From contig NZ_SMDQ01000008.1 of assembly GCF_012911975.1 (NCBI RefSeq), positions 62,001-126,000 of the forward strand: 64,000 nt of DNA, in the 5' to 3' direction. The notes below the pieces were generated by a model that was not told the DNA's origin, ran no database searches, and saw only the letters and a program-made list of their open reading frames with translations. This stretch comes from Nodosilinea sp. P-1105. GTDB taxonomy: Bacteria; Cyanobacteriota; Cyanobacteriia; Phormidesmidales; Phormidesmidaceae. Every line of letters begins with the position of its first letter. The stretch's first letter is position 1. Below are positions 19,601-28,800 of this stretch, in pieces. Position numbers and translations under genes: made by a program.

Positions 19601-22600
19601 GCCCACCGACATTGTGATTCCCCTAGACGCCAGGGGCTCCCAGAGCCGACGCCAGGCCCGGATTCCCCTGGGGGATCTGCAAGCGGTAGGCATTTTCCCG
19701 CCTGGGGAACCTGGGGAGCGCCCCCAGTGGCAACCCCTGTCCTGGCGGGTCTACATCCAAACCGAGTCGGCCAATGGGGTGCCTTCGGCCCTGGCCCCGG
19801 TGGAACTGTTGTTGCGGCTAGACACCCCTGATGGCGGCGAAGAGCGGCAGTTGTCGGAACTGGAATGGCTGCCCCAGCCCATACGCCTGCCGGTGTTGCC
19901 ACCAGAAGACTTGCGGGCAAGCACGGGCAAAGCCCATGTGCCCATGCCCCAGCCCGCCTATGACCACCTGCGGCAGGGAGGGAATCTCGCCTTAGCCATG
20001 GGCTATGGTGAGCACCCAGCCCATTTACGGCTGGTGCGCTTTCGCTGGAACCAGGGACCCAGCGACCAAAGCCAGTACCCCCTGGAACTGACAGGGGGCT
20101 ATCACATCTTGCAGTTGGATGTGGATGCCCATACAGACCGGGTGCTGCAAGGGGAAGATCCCGAGGCCTTTGCCCGAGCCCTGAAGCCAGTGCAGGAAGT
20201 GCAGATGCTGCCGGCAGAGGACCTGTGGCTGACCCCGGAAGATACTCTGAATGGCAGTGTCTGGGAGGCCTGGTACTCCAGTGCCATGGTCCGCCGCCGC
20301 CGTCCAGAGGTTAAGGCCCAGCAGCGGTCTGAGCTTGACCTGGGTCCCTGGTATTCTTGGCGGGAATCGGTGCTGGTGTGGCCTGCCTGGCCTGGTCTGA
20401 GCAACCCAGGCCGGACCCAGACGGAGGGACTACACCCGCTGCTGACCCAGATCCTGCGGGCCCTGGAGGCGGATTACACCCTGGATGTGCAGACCACTCC
20501 GCCGATGCAGCCCGTGGACCTGGCCGGGTTCCTCAACACTACGGCCTATAAAGCCGATCCCTACGGCTGGGGAATTTTGCAGCGGCTGGGGCTGTCGGTG
20601 GGGCTGTCGTTGCGATCGCAAACCACCAACGACCTGCTCACAGGCCCGACTCTGGTGACCGCGCTGCAAACGGTGCTGGCGCCCTTGCAGATCGCCTCGG
20701 GGGCATTGGGAGACTGGCAGGACTATCTGCCCCACCTGTATCTTGAACTGCTGGTGCAGCCCTCCCACAGCATTAGCCCCGAGCCGACGGATAGCCTGGA
20801 ACTGGATGGGTTATTAGCCATGGTCCAGATCAGTCTGCGGCCCCGGATTCAGCAGCGGCAACGCTACGGCCAAGTACACATTCGGGGACGGGCGGGTACC
20901 CCGGTACCCCTACAATTGACCCTGCCGGGTCCCTGCAGTGTGATCGACCAGTCGGATCGCGATCGCGGCCAGATCGAGCTGCCCGCCGCCCCCGATGAAC
21001 CGATACAGTTCTCTGTGGTGCTGCCCTTAACCGGGGAAACCACGCTGCTGTTTCGCAGTGCGGCCTTACCCACCGTGACCCTGAATATGGAAGGCCCGTC
21101 TGAGGGGACCGAGCCCCCAGAGGTTGGTGCTGTCACCTCCTTCCTGCCGACGGACGAACGCTCTGCCTATTTCGCGGTGGACATCGAAACCCTGGCCTCC
21201 CAGTGGGCCAACTCCACCACCCTGGCGGGGCAGCAGTGGCAGCAGTTGCGAGACTATCTGGAATTTCTCAACCCCGACGACACCCCCGGCCCCAACCGGA
21301 TTCACCTGCCTGTGGGCCCATCCCGAGAAGGTGACATTGCCGCCCTGCTGCCCGATGTGCTGGCCTGGGCCCAACGGTTCTTTGACGCCAGTGGCATGGT
21401 CACGACCGAGGTCAACGGCCTAAACCAAACGGCCCCGGGCCCCTGGTTAGTCACCGCCTATCCCCAGCGGGGTACCCCCGCCTACGCCAGCCCCGACCCC
21501 AGCGGTCGCCTGCGCTACGACCACCTGATCGAAAGCCGCTGGGCCCACAACTACCGCTACTACATTCGCCCCTACAGCCGCTACGACTTGCTCTGGCAGG
21601 GGCTGCTGCAATCGCCCATACTGTTTCCAGAGGAACGGCCAGAGGTAGCGGTGGTGATGGTCGACATTGTCCCTGATCCCCAGGTGGGTGGCCTGGATGT
21701 GGTGCTGGATCGCACCCAGCCAGTGGATGCCCCGCTGATCATCCATTCTGAGCGGTTAGATAACACCAGCACCCCTGGCCAGTCTGCCCCCCCTGGCCGC
21801 ACCTGGGAAGTGATGCTGGCCCAGCACCCAGAACAACGACTGGCCCAGCGCAACCAGACCCTGGCCCGCCAGCTAGACTTCCGGGGCGTAGCCTTTACCC
21901 TGCTGCGGCAGTTGGCCGATCCCGACTGGCCTGACCAACTGAGGGCCGCCAGTACTGGCGATCTTGATTGGACCCTGGCCCCGGTTGAACAGGTCTATCC
22001 GGCCCTGCCTGCGGCCTACCCCGCACAGCCAGACCATGTGGATTTGACCCAAGTCAAGGCAGAGGTGGCCCGCAGCCTCGATCTGCCCCATCGCCTCAGC
22101 CCCTTCCAGCAGGGGGCCATGGTGTTGCAGTGGCAGGCCCTGCCCTATTTCTATCACCACCGGTTCCTGGCCGTGGCCCAGACCTCTACCCTCGTCTCCA
22201 GAACCAATGAAACGACCCAGCAGGATTTTGAGTACCGGTCTCCTGATCCAGAAGCCTGGGTGGATGCCCTGACCCTCAACTGGACGCCGGTCGCCCCCTT
22301 CGAGGGCGAGACAGTGTCTCTGCGCACCCGCCGTGTTCAGATTCCCCTGCGGCGGTTTTGGGATTGTATGCCCGAGGATGCCCAGGAACGGTGGCAGGCG
22401 GAAGCACCGTTGGACAAAGACACCCCAGGGAACTCAGGGACGGCTGGGCTGGTGAGAAAGTACGCCTCGCTGCCCGACCCAGAGGTGGTATATCAAATTG
22501 CGGAGCGGTTCAGCGGCAACATCGAAGTCCAGGCGGAATATGTCTTTGAGCCAGCCACCCCGGAGGCCGATAACGGCAATGGATCCTCCAGCCCAGCCCG

Positions 22601-25600
22601 CTACACCCGGCGCCAGTTGGGGCAGCGCTTTCTGGCGGCAGTGGTGCAGCTTAACTCGCCCACAGCCGATCGGCCCCATGGGGATTACTGGTTGGAAACC
22701 ACCCTGCAGCAGCTCAGCGAAATCGAGCTGCGACACGACAGCCTGAGCGATTTGCGATCGCCCACCGCCAGTAAGGTAGCCTTTGCAGATCACTGGCTGT
22801 CGGTGATTAGCGTCTTGACCCGCCGCGATCGCAACAACCTGTGGCTGGCCCTGATCGCTGGCCAGTTGAGCCCAGCCAAACTAGCCAATCAGGGGCTGAC
22901 ATTAACCGACGACCAGGTCGCCACTGTTTTGGATGATTGGTTCTCCAGCCATCCGATCACCGCCCATAGCCTGGCGGACTTGCCCCCCGCCCTGCTAGCC
23001 AAGGTGGACTATCCCGAACTGCCCTACCGCCCCGACCTGGTGTCAGGGCTGGTGTTGCCCCTGTCTTTCCAGAACCAGTTGTGTTTGCGGGCAGCCCTAC
23101 CCGAAGCTACCCCCAGCGATCAGCAGCTACGGTTGATCTGGCGGGGTGCTCTCTCAGGCACCCAGGATCAAGAACTGCGCGCCTATGATCGAGACTTACC
23201 GTCCTTCCATCAAGCGGTGGAAAACCTGAGTCAGCAAATCAGACAGTCTGTCGTTACCAGCGCCTACAGGGTGCCGGTGCGCCCCCGTCCCGATGCCCCC
23301 CTACCGGGCACTCTAACCATTCAGCTGACCTACCCCCCAGCGGCTGACCCTGGCTGGGTTTTGGGCTGGCGCAACGGCCTTTCTACCCTGGAGCAGGAAG
23401 CGCTGCAGGGGTTGGTGGGGGATGCCCCCTTCACCACGGCGGTGACTCAGTTGATCGAGCAGATTAATGCAACATATGTCGAGTTTTCAGCCACCACGTC
23501 TCCGCTCACGCCCATCAGCACCCCAGCGGTGCCAGAGGGACTACCGCTCACCATTCGCCAGAGGTCTAGTGTCTTCCAGCTAGTTACCTACACCCTGATC
23601 TGGACTGGTCCTATGACCCCCAGCCAGGAGCAGCAGTTAGAGCAGTGGGGCGAAGGATTATCAGAGTTCTTCACTTCAACTATCCAGACGCTGATCGAAG
23701 AAGAAGTGCGGCCACAGTTTCCAGCCGATCAGTACCCCAGTAACCGGGACAGCGAGGCCATTGAATTTGAACAACGGGTGGACGATGCTGACTTTGTCTG
23801 GCCTCGGGTCGATCGCAACCAGCTAGCCGCCCAAATCCAGGCAGACCTCAGCCATCTAGAAATTCAAGCCAGCCGCTTACGCTGGCAGGGGGTAGTGCCG
23901 ACCTCCACCGCCGATTTGCGGCAGCGGGTGCAGGTGGTGCTACGGCCTGGGGATCCCTTCCTGGAGGCCTTCCAGCGGTTAATGAACCAGCTTGATCAGG
24001 CCGTATTTACGGTGGCGTTGGGCCGCCAATACCTGCGCCTGCGGCAGAGCCTGACCGCCACAGAACGAGATGTCCTGACGGAGCGGTTTGAGCCCACTGA
24101 GCTGACGCCCCTGTTTGACGACTGGGCCGATGGCCAGGCCATAGACGAGCTGTATCAAACCTGGTTCAGCCAGGATGCTATTGCTACAGTGCCTGCTGCT
24201 GACCGGGTGGCCGAACTTGACCCTGACTTGCAGGCCGTGGTTGATTTTCCAGAGCCAGAGGAGCTGGTGCTGGTACGCACTGGAGTCTTGACGGCGGCGG
24301 AGACCGATGCCCTGCTGAACCTACCAGGGGATGCAGAATTCAAAGCCGCCCTGCGACAATTGACCCGCCCCCGCCAGGGGGACTTATCTGCGGTCCTCCA
24401 GGACCAGTTACGGCTTGATCCAGAGGCCTCAACCCTGAGCTGGCAGGGAGATCCCCCCTCCCAGGCGCAGCTCGATGCCCTGCGGGAAATTCCAGGGGAC
24501 GAGGCCTTCCACCGAGCCCTGGGAGATCTGGTGACTGCTCTGGCGATCGCAACCGCGGAATCTACCGAGTCAGTCGTTATAGACCCCATCGCCATTGCCC
24601 CTGCACCGGCCACCGCTCGGGCTGTGGCTCCCCAGGGGTTGGATCAAATTCCAGCGGCCCTTGCTGACAAGGTGCAGCTTTCCCTGAATCAGGACGGCTC
24701 CGCCTATACCCAGCTCACCTGGACCGGCCCCCTCACCGATGCCGCCATGGCCACCCTGCAAAACTGGGCTCAAACCGCCGACCTGGTGCCCGTGGTTCGC
24801 CGCCTGATCCAGGAGCGACAGGGGCTGGTGCTGTCGCGGGAATTGCCCGACTACAGCTTGCCCACGCCCCTGCAAGGACGGCTGCACCTGTACCCCAATA
24901 AGCTGGTATGGACAGGAGACCTGTTAACCAGCCCCCAATGGCAGGCTCTGACCAGGTTGCGGGACACAGCAGCCGACGATGCCGCCCTGGCAGGGGCCAT
25001 AGACGCCCTCTTGACTACCCCGGCAGAGCAATTTCCGGTGGTAGCGATCGCAGCCCCCGGACTAGATCCCCGCCCCCAACCCCAACAACGGCCCGACTTA
25101 TTCAAAGCGCCGGATCTGGCGGCCCAGTTTGCCGACCAGCTGCCCGACTTTATTCCCCCTGAGGCAGCCAGCACCCTGCTGACTCACCAACTGGTGATTC
25201 AGCCAGACCGGGTGAGCTGGCTGGGGCCAGTCCACCACCAGGAACAATTAGACGCCCTGGCCCAACTGCCTGGGGATGCCGCCTTCAAAACCGCGATCGC
25301 CGATCTCCATACCCAACTCAGCCAACAAGAGAGCACCATCCCCTTTGATACCCCCGCCCCCCGGCGTCCCCTCCCCACCGAGTTGCCCGAGAACCTCCAG
25401 GCCAAACTGCTGCTGGGCCGCACCCAAATCCGTTACCACGGCCTAATCACCCTGACCGAGCGCAGAGCGTTGCGCGACCTAGTCTCTCCTTCAGCCCCCG
25501 ACCAGCAAGCCATCCAACGACTCTTCGAGCAATCCCTAAGCCTCCAGGGCAACCAACTGCAAATCCGCGCCCGCCGCGGCAGCGCCCAGCCTAGCCCTCT

Positions 25601-25628
25601 GAGGGATCTTAGTGTCAAGGAGGAATGA
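13698..25628 (+). CDS. Giant beta-rich repeat protein A (3976 aa)
   Basis: One uninterrupted frame of 3976 codons. No signal peptide, transmembrane helix or catalytic motif is visible. Roughly: residues 1-1290 alternate amphipathic beta strands and Gly/Phe-rich turns (YLREVGLGFGYRY) and recall, from memory only, large proteins with a DUF6603-like region; about 1300-1350 is an Ala/Ser/Pro/Met low-complexity hinge; about 1700-1960 has two FnIII-like stretches; 2000-3080 is mixed Pro/Gln-rich beta structure; about 3090-3970 holds some ten divergent ~60-residue repeats with pattern L-W-x-G..LT..Q...L..LPGD..F..A. The ATG at 13698 was chosen because CAGG lies eight bases upstream and the in-frame TTG at 13512 adds an unlikely Cys-rich leader. 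HIP1 sites inside argue for long residence. Paired with giant B; function unknown. Confidence 0.8.
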   Translation: MVNIPIYDDLSLSLVGERGAGSGDVTVTGIQLASLGLELPQGVAVLIPGDYIGAQGELLPTAVLNQVLEFPARTFQLSQIGVAIAWTSLRLRFALNPDQAVSQICLDIHDLRLSTALVPGFEIAGHLTLCFNLNQVLSLDDSAFNRLEAGASDTIPLELEGLRLTEAYFAIRWKETRINYWLRGLAPNFFDQSASMETITTLRVLFGRPIPEIRLDWQASGVEKTFTLPGFKLVTPERAKFTLLLQSLENPQRLDNLAFILTLDPRIPQDPEKLDPKQRFTAYTNFAWERQNGPGQSDRELQPPSDDNSEPTDGQAPFLQLDAMPGAPVSLVLLQIRLDQGGLPGFFRQLDEPLTALSFDRNGTDPLAAKTVTSFRDFIPLRGDDWGGEPATPAPKTPDEIQDLTANHTLEPGLTVTLNPFILPFLNRPADDSKDSSGNSRVPKQRIRVNHNSRKFRGHATFGTREISMPLAIGVLIGELEFDTSINLKFNWETFAFRVEHSGGIRLLSDQEQLPEKQFLGLTWRFKGGKLSGDNRYHHLTLITQNYDYKLIQGTGAVIEVDYTRASDDPITFAISDLAISAKGLSITAAVTDRPARLNGVDTRFRFHGSRLSIVENRIQAFTLAGSGPLPPALVGDAMVDVSLQFAQREGNLTLVEGSARLSKDKLLSCKGTRFAFAVDAIGLKFVNEGKFHLYFTLTGSAQFRLAPGDSPDGPLALLSAIKIEMVDCPLTGDMSVIARHVNFLIDLPKPVSFNLLGCFEMEIRGFGFVPQFDKFDGAGAMRIAGQVKFAQGGGDAISARIDVHDLYVGLPRPGSFIPRLHLRELTVEISAGKAFNLYGVVEFIDEPDATGFAGEGRLEIKGMPVIAASFSFLRVRRDETAPWVRAWFIFLQIEQVTFRIPYVELYLREVGLGFGYRYTIASIRAADEAGDLRSLLQELRQLSRTQGDLTRRDRWAVDLEKAGEPLRWTIVLRALISQTSASPNSLKWIEAAEKVLPCLYVMDAIIAFRSDLTFFMAVRCWLNTNYWGFVTNQQGLRERPLFSGFVLLSVRQKRFIAQISSNPDGSLGHLVPVPPMVERIVNNGQFSATLLIEPGLVHAELGWPNMLRWSTKIGPLEVDIRGGAIFRTSTDNLVIGVSFYARGGFRFEAEKNLRLFGARVSAEVHAAFGARYIGLMDFNDPIGGSAFYAAIGLEVRIRVAIEFWIKFIFVTRRFRLSFSLEFTAAAEIGLAGVNPNGAGFRAQGTLSVRFMGRGIQLGVRVGFREHNIQIARSRTEPFLNMGLEATDVEAVPGVGGGTPEVASSPQPMAMTASPAVTASPAAMASPVAMAAVPEGSTVEVPPTQQETEDQLQDFLGNRSFTAPNYDVFWIEAPEETEDGSTQDPYGYFVLVPRGEPPVGSQAIEEQGFLPVPPASDEANPMEADFTLELPRDDALALDQYDPLLGDWQSRSGGERFDWRVNWEATVISGTLFDSHTEQPVVENGEPQQGTQALKNYLVFGFIVDENDLPQGDPDLLSDRNHDQSLTDERVHNPTADSFESAVRGAVEQFSGSPFFKRDPNSAYDQALEAAFQPNTTVYNDSGEADAISDLAISNLNQQAHQLRGLVVQDLVSDLRDYAVAPVDQKPSISGMIGFQMGLVFRYQGPPPHWLSHAIPPAQQETALPKIYQRLGPSSTSPDLQEARQVRSFNVASTNFATNPPQFQRVEQFTDANTIAFAWDLVWPDRPDANCSACQAAPEQHLIHYQVLRRSLDGSEQETTYTVKGAEVLHFDTKDKDSDGVLKHLQPRFQVVDHFNAETLADQANLPVTGRSYVYTITPIDLANHRGRPLTLVATRYPNEPPRVPVDAQLRVSYRLRRQEDQTLVIDIPNGQGTEPLLTPISDRPVAPPLLLPQLPADEATQEPGAGQGILVSWTDPAPPLQGPLVPIADYRLIFRRETLLPIGSYGLDNSIQGPRTKTLPTSNARPLPTDIVIPLDARGSQSRRQARIPLGDLQAVGIFPPGEPGERPQWQPLSWRVYIQTESANGVPSALAPVELLLRLDTPDGGEERQLSELEWLPQPIRLPVLPPEDLRASTGKAHVPMPQPAYDHLRQGGNLALAMGYGEHPAHLRLVRFRWNQGPSDQSQYPLELTGGYHILQLDVDAHTDRVLQGEDPEAFARALKPVQEVQMLPAEDLWLTPEDTLNGSVWEAWYSSAMVRRRRPEVKAQQRSELDLGPWYSWRESVLVWPAWPGLSNPGRTQTEGLHPLLTQILRALEADYTLDVQTTPPMQPVDLAGFLNTTAYKADPYGWGILQRLGLSVGLSLRSQTTNDLLTGPTLVTALQTVLAPLQIASGALGDWQDYLPHLYLELLVQPSHSISPEPTDSLELDGLLAMVQISLRPRIQQRQRYGQVHIRGRAGTPVPLQLTLPGPCSVIDQSDRDRGQIELPAAPDEPIQFSVVLPLTGETTLLFRSAALPTVTLNMEGPSEGTEPPEVGAVTSFLPTDERSAYFAVDIETLASQWANSTTLAGQQWQQLRDYLEFLNPDDTPGPNRIHLPVGPSREGDIAALLPDVLAWAQRFFDASGMVTTEVNGLNQTAPGPWLVTAYPQRGTPAYASPDPSGRLRYDHLIESRWAHNYRYYIRPYSRYDLLWQGLLQSPILFPEERPEVAVVMVDIVPDPQVGGLDVVLDRTQPVDAPLIIHSERLDNTSTPGQSAPPGRTWEVMLAQHPEQRLAQRNQTLARQLDFRGVAFTLLRQLADPDWPDQLRAASTGDLDWTLAPVEQVYPALPAAYPAQPDHVDLTQVKAEVARSLDLPHRLSPFQQGAMVLQWQALPYFYHHRFLAVAQTSTLVSRTNETTQQDFEYRSPDPEAWVDALTLNWTPVAPFEGETVSLRTRRVQIPLRRFWDCMPEDAQERWQAEAPLDKDTPGNSGTAGLVRKYASLPDPEVVYQIAERFSGNIEVQAEYVFEPATPEADNGNGSSSPARYTRRQLGQRFLAAVVQLNSPTADRPHGDYWLETTLQQLSEIELRHDSLSDLRSPTASKVAFADHWLSVISVLTRRDRNNLWLALIAGQLSPAKLANQGLTLTDDQVATVLDDWFSSHPITAHSLADLPPALLAKVDYPELPYRPDLVSGLVLPLSFQNQLCLRAALPEATPSDQQLRLIWRGALSGTQDQELRAYDRDLPSFHQAVENLSQQIRQSVVTSAYRVPVRPRPDAPLPGTLTIQLTYPPAADPGWVLGWRNGLSTLEQEALQGLVGDAPFTTAVTQLIEQINATYVEFSATTSPLTPISTPAVPEGLPLTIRQRSSVFQLVTYTLIWTGPMTPSQEQQLEQWGEGLSEFFTSTIQTLIEEEVRPQFPADQYPSNRDSEAIEFEQRVDDADFVWPRVDRNQLAAQIQADLSHLEIQASRLRWQGVVPTSTADLRQRVQVVLRPGDPFLEAFQRLMNQLDQAVFTVALGRQYLRLRQSLTATERDVLTERFEPTELTPLFDDWADGQAIDELYQTWFSQDAIATVPAADRVAELDPDLQAVVDFPEPEELVLVRTGVLTAAETDALLNLPGDAEFKAALRQLTRPRQGDLSAVLQDQLRLDPEASTLSWQGDPPSQAQLDALREIPGDEAFHRALGDLVTALAIATAESTESVVIDPIAIAPAPATARAVAPQGLDQIPAALADKVQLSLNQDGSAYTQLTWTGPLTDAAMATLQNWAQTADLVPVVRRLIQERQGLVLSRELPDYSLPTPLQGRLHLYPNKLVWTGDLLTSPQWQALTRLRDTAADDAALAGAIDALLTTPAEQFPVVAIAAPGLDPRPQPQQRPDLFKAPDLAAQFADQLPDFIPPEAASTLLTHQLVIQPDRVSWLGPVHHQEQLDALAQLPGDAAFKTAIADLHTQLSQQESTIPFDTPAPRRPLPTELPENLQAKLLLGRTQIRYHGLITLTERRALRDLVSPSAPDQQAIQRLFEQSLSLQGNQLQIRARRGSAQPSPLRDLSVKEE
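17600..17750 (+). repeat. Ala-Ser-Pro-Met low-complexity hinge in giant protein A
   Basis: Coding repeat with recurring AGTCCGG/GCCATGG units giving TASPAVTASPAAMASPVAM. It probably forms a flexible linker between the N-terminal beta region and the rest. Confidence 0.65.
22969..25540 (+). repeat. About ten divergent ~60-residue repeats at the C-terminus of giant protein A
   Basis: Protein-level repeats, not DNA-level. Approximate units: 22969-23241, 23270-23480, 23530-23706, 23817-24000, 24219-24370, 24384-24545, 24640-24815, 24857-25020, 25158-25325 and 25370-25540. Shared pattern: Leu-rich start, strand, (L/V)xWxG, (L/M)T, Gln/Glu, LxxLPGDxxFxxAhxxL. Two units carry the same LPGD(A)xFK core. 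Confidence 0.65.
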
Positions 25629-25860
25629 GGCAGAAAGCACAAGGCAGAAGGCAGAAGCTAGAAGGCAGAAGACAGAAGGCAGAAGACAGAAGACAGAAAA
25701 CCCGATACCCACCACCTAAAATCCCCACTCCCCATCTCCCCCACTCCCCATCTCCCCCACTCCTGATCTCCTGATCTCCTCATCTCCTCATCTCCCCATC
25801 TCCCCCACTCCTCATCTCCCCATCTCCCCATCTCCCCCACCCACCCCACTCCCATGCCCC
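25627..25860. repeat. Two low-complexity tracts between the giant genes
   Basis: 25627-25697 is a purine tract of AGGCAGA/AGACAGA heptamers; 25722-25860 is a pyrimidine tract of CCCCATCT / CCCCACTC octamers running up to the giant B start. Irregular spacing and no spacers exclude CRISPR. Confidence 0.75.
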
Positions 25861-25877
25861 CCATCCCCCCCACCGCT

Positions 25878-28800
25878 ATGAACTCCGTCACCGTCACCGG
25901 CCCCTTCTGGTCAGCGGAAATAGAGGTAATTCAGCTGGCTAATCCCCGTACCAACTGGGCATTTCGCTCACTGTTTTTGGACCTGCAGCCGCGATCGCGG
26001 TTGGGGCAGGAGCGGCTGCTGTTGCCAGGGACGATGATTTTACTGGGCTGGGCCCGACGAGTGACGGTTCAGCCTAGTCCTGGGGTCGCCTTCACCTGGT
26101 CCCAGACGGTGGTGATTCCTCCGGCCTTGCCGCCAGAGGTCTTGCGGCACCACTTGAATAATGGGGATCTGTGCCTGTTGCTGGTGCAGGCAGACCCCAA
26201 GGCCTGGCCCGAATCGTTTCCCACCAGGGCAGGAGAGGCGTTTTTCCCCCCTTTGACCTGCCTGAATGGCTCCATTCCCCTGGACCGCCTGGCCACCAGT
26301 GCCACCGATGCCGAGGCCGCTACCCAGGCTCTGTACCAGGCCCTGAGGCTGTCCCTGCCCAGGGCCACCAGCTGGCAACAGCGGCGTGATCGGGTTAATG
26401 ACGGAGAAGGGGCAGCCCGCCTGCTCAGCCTGGTATCGGTACACAGCAGCGGCCTGTCCCTTTACAGCCCTTTTTCTTTGCCCTGGCAGTCTCAGCCCCT
26501 GGCGGCCCCCTTACAGTTGGCCCAGACTTTCCCGGGTCGCCAACAGTTTCGCCTGAGCCTGGAGCTAGACCGCCTCACCCAGGAGGAAGCCGCTGCCCTA
26601 ACAGCGGCCTGGGCCCAGTTGGGTCAAATGCTAAATCCCCTGAATCCGCTCAACCCGGCTCCTGGGTCGGCAGTGCCCCCAGTACCCAGCTGGGTCACCC
26701 TGGATGTGATCAACCCCCAGGCGGTGCCGCCGCTGTTCTGGCAGATCACCGCTTGGGATACAACCCCGGTCCTGCATCTGCCCGCCGATGAACTGAGCCT
26801 CACCCTCAGCGACCAACCCCCCAGTAGTCAGACCCATCCCCCCACTTCCCTGGCTCAAATTACGCCCCAGGTGGTCCAGGTCCAAGCCTCTCCTAACATA
26901 GCTGAGGCGATAGAACTGTTTCTCACCACGGCCCCCGAGGCTACAGCGGAGGCCCCTGATGACGATGCCCCTACCCTGACCTACAGATACAGGGGGGTGG
27001 AAACCAGTCCCCACCAGCCCTGGCAGGAGACTATTCAACTCACCAACCTGACCACCGCCTTTGACCCAGTGGGCGTGCCGCGCTTTTTGCGATCGCGCCA
27101 GCAGCAACCTCGGCCCCTGTGGTCTGGGGAAGCGGCTACACCTCTGAGCGAACCCTTGCTCTGGGGATTTATGCCCCTAGAGAATGGCTGGGCCCAGTTG
27201 CCGATTGTGAACCTGACCGAGCAGATCTATCTGGATAGTCGGGTGGCCCGTCCGCCCCAAACCGATGTCCCCCCTAGGGCCTCGAGCTTAATCCAGGGGG
27301 CGGTGTCGTTGGGCAACCACCAGCCCCTACTGCGAACTGCCCACCGCCACGAGCAACCGTGGAACCTGGTCTTAACCAACGGCCAGGCCCTGAGCGGTTC
27401 CTGGATTTTGCAGGTGCCCCCTGAAGCAGAGCCAGAGGATCCGGACGTCAACCCTGCCCTACCCCGGCGCTTGAGCCAGGTTGAACTCACCCTGCGCCAG
27501 CCCCAACTCACCCTGAATGGCCTGTTTTGGCTGAGCACCGGCCAACCCCGCCTTGAGGATGCCCTGCCGGATTTTGACGACTGGGTAGACGGCCTCCGCC
27601 CCCAGGCACTGACCACCATCAATGCCGCCAGTGATGTCTTCCCGCCGCCCCTGGTCTGCACCTTTGATCGCCTCACCCTGACCTGCCGCCACAGCCCAGG
27701 CCAACCGGCGTCGGCCCAGTTAGGTCCCTGGCAGTTTACCTATGGGGTCAACCCTGTTTCCCAGGTCTGGCTGGCGGATGACACCTCTGAAACGGCCCCT
27801 GAGGTGTCAGTACCCACGCCCCCTCTGCAACGGTTGATAGCCATGGGGGTGCTGCCCACTGACCTATTTCAGGCTTACCTGCCCCTGGTGTGGCAGCGCC
27901 ATAGTGCCCTACCCATGGTGCAGGCCCTGCCCCTGACCCAAAGCCAGTCTCCGCCCAACTACCCCAGTGCCAGCCGCCAGCTCATCCCCTATGAGCTACC
28001 GGTGTCTGACCAGGGACTACCCGAGGACTGGATTTTTGGCGTCACCGGAGACAGCGGGGCGGCGGCCTGGCCCCAGGCCCAAACAACTCTCAGTCCAGCC
28101 CAGGAATGGCGCACCCTGGCCGATTTACCCTGGGTTTCTCTATCCCTGGCGGGCTTAATGCTGCGACCCCAGGCCGATACCCTGACGGCTGACTACCGCT
28201 ACGACCTGCCCTACACCGACGAAGTGCAGGCCCTGGCCCAACTGCCGGAGGTGATCCCCGACCCGGATGCCCTGTCCCCTTTGCCCGCTGGGGAACCGCC
28301 CCAGCCACCGCCTCCCCTGACCCGAGAAACCCTGGCGGCCCACTGGCAGACCCTGAGCAATCTGGCCAGCCTGGCCCAGGCCGATGGCACCTTCGCCTTC
28401 GCGGTGGAGGCAGGCCCCAGGGAGGTGATGGGGCTGATCCACCCCTACCCCTGGCCGGTTGAGGTGGCGGTGGATCTCGAGTCCTACCCGGGCCAGCTTA
28501 CCCTAACCGACGGCCACACCCTGGAATTAACTGGGGATGCGGCACTGGAGGGCATTTCTGGGCAGTTTCAACGGGTAGACGGTAGCCTCAGGCTGCTGCC
28601 GAATGGACTGTCCCCAGATGGACTGTCCCCCTATACCCTGACCGCCGGTAGCCTGGCCGCCTACCCCGACGGTGGGGGACTGCAAGATCAGCGGGGCTGG
28701 ACCCGTTTTGTCACCACCCAGACCGATCTGCTGGTGCGATCGCCCCTGACCCTGCAGCGCGATCGCAACACCACTGTGGCTTACACCCTCACCTCTCTAG

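Noticed and set aside
13771-25642. Many long minus-strand and shifted frames inside the giant genes
   Set aside because: They are shadows of GC-rich coding DNA; their translations are low-complexity and match nothing.
25627-25860. Possible CRISPR array
   Set aside because: Repeat units are only 7-8 bases, irregular and without unique spacers; this is microsatellite DNA.
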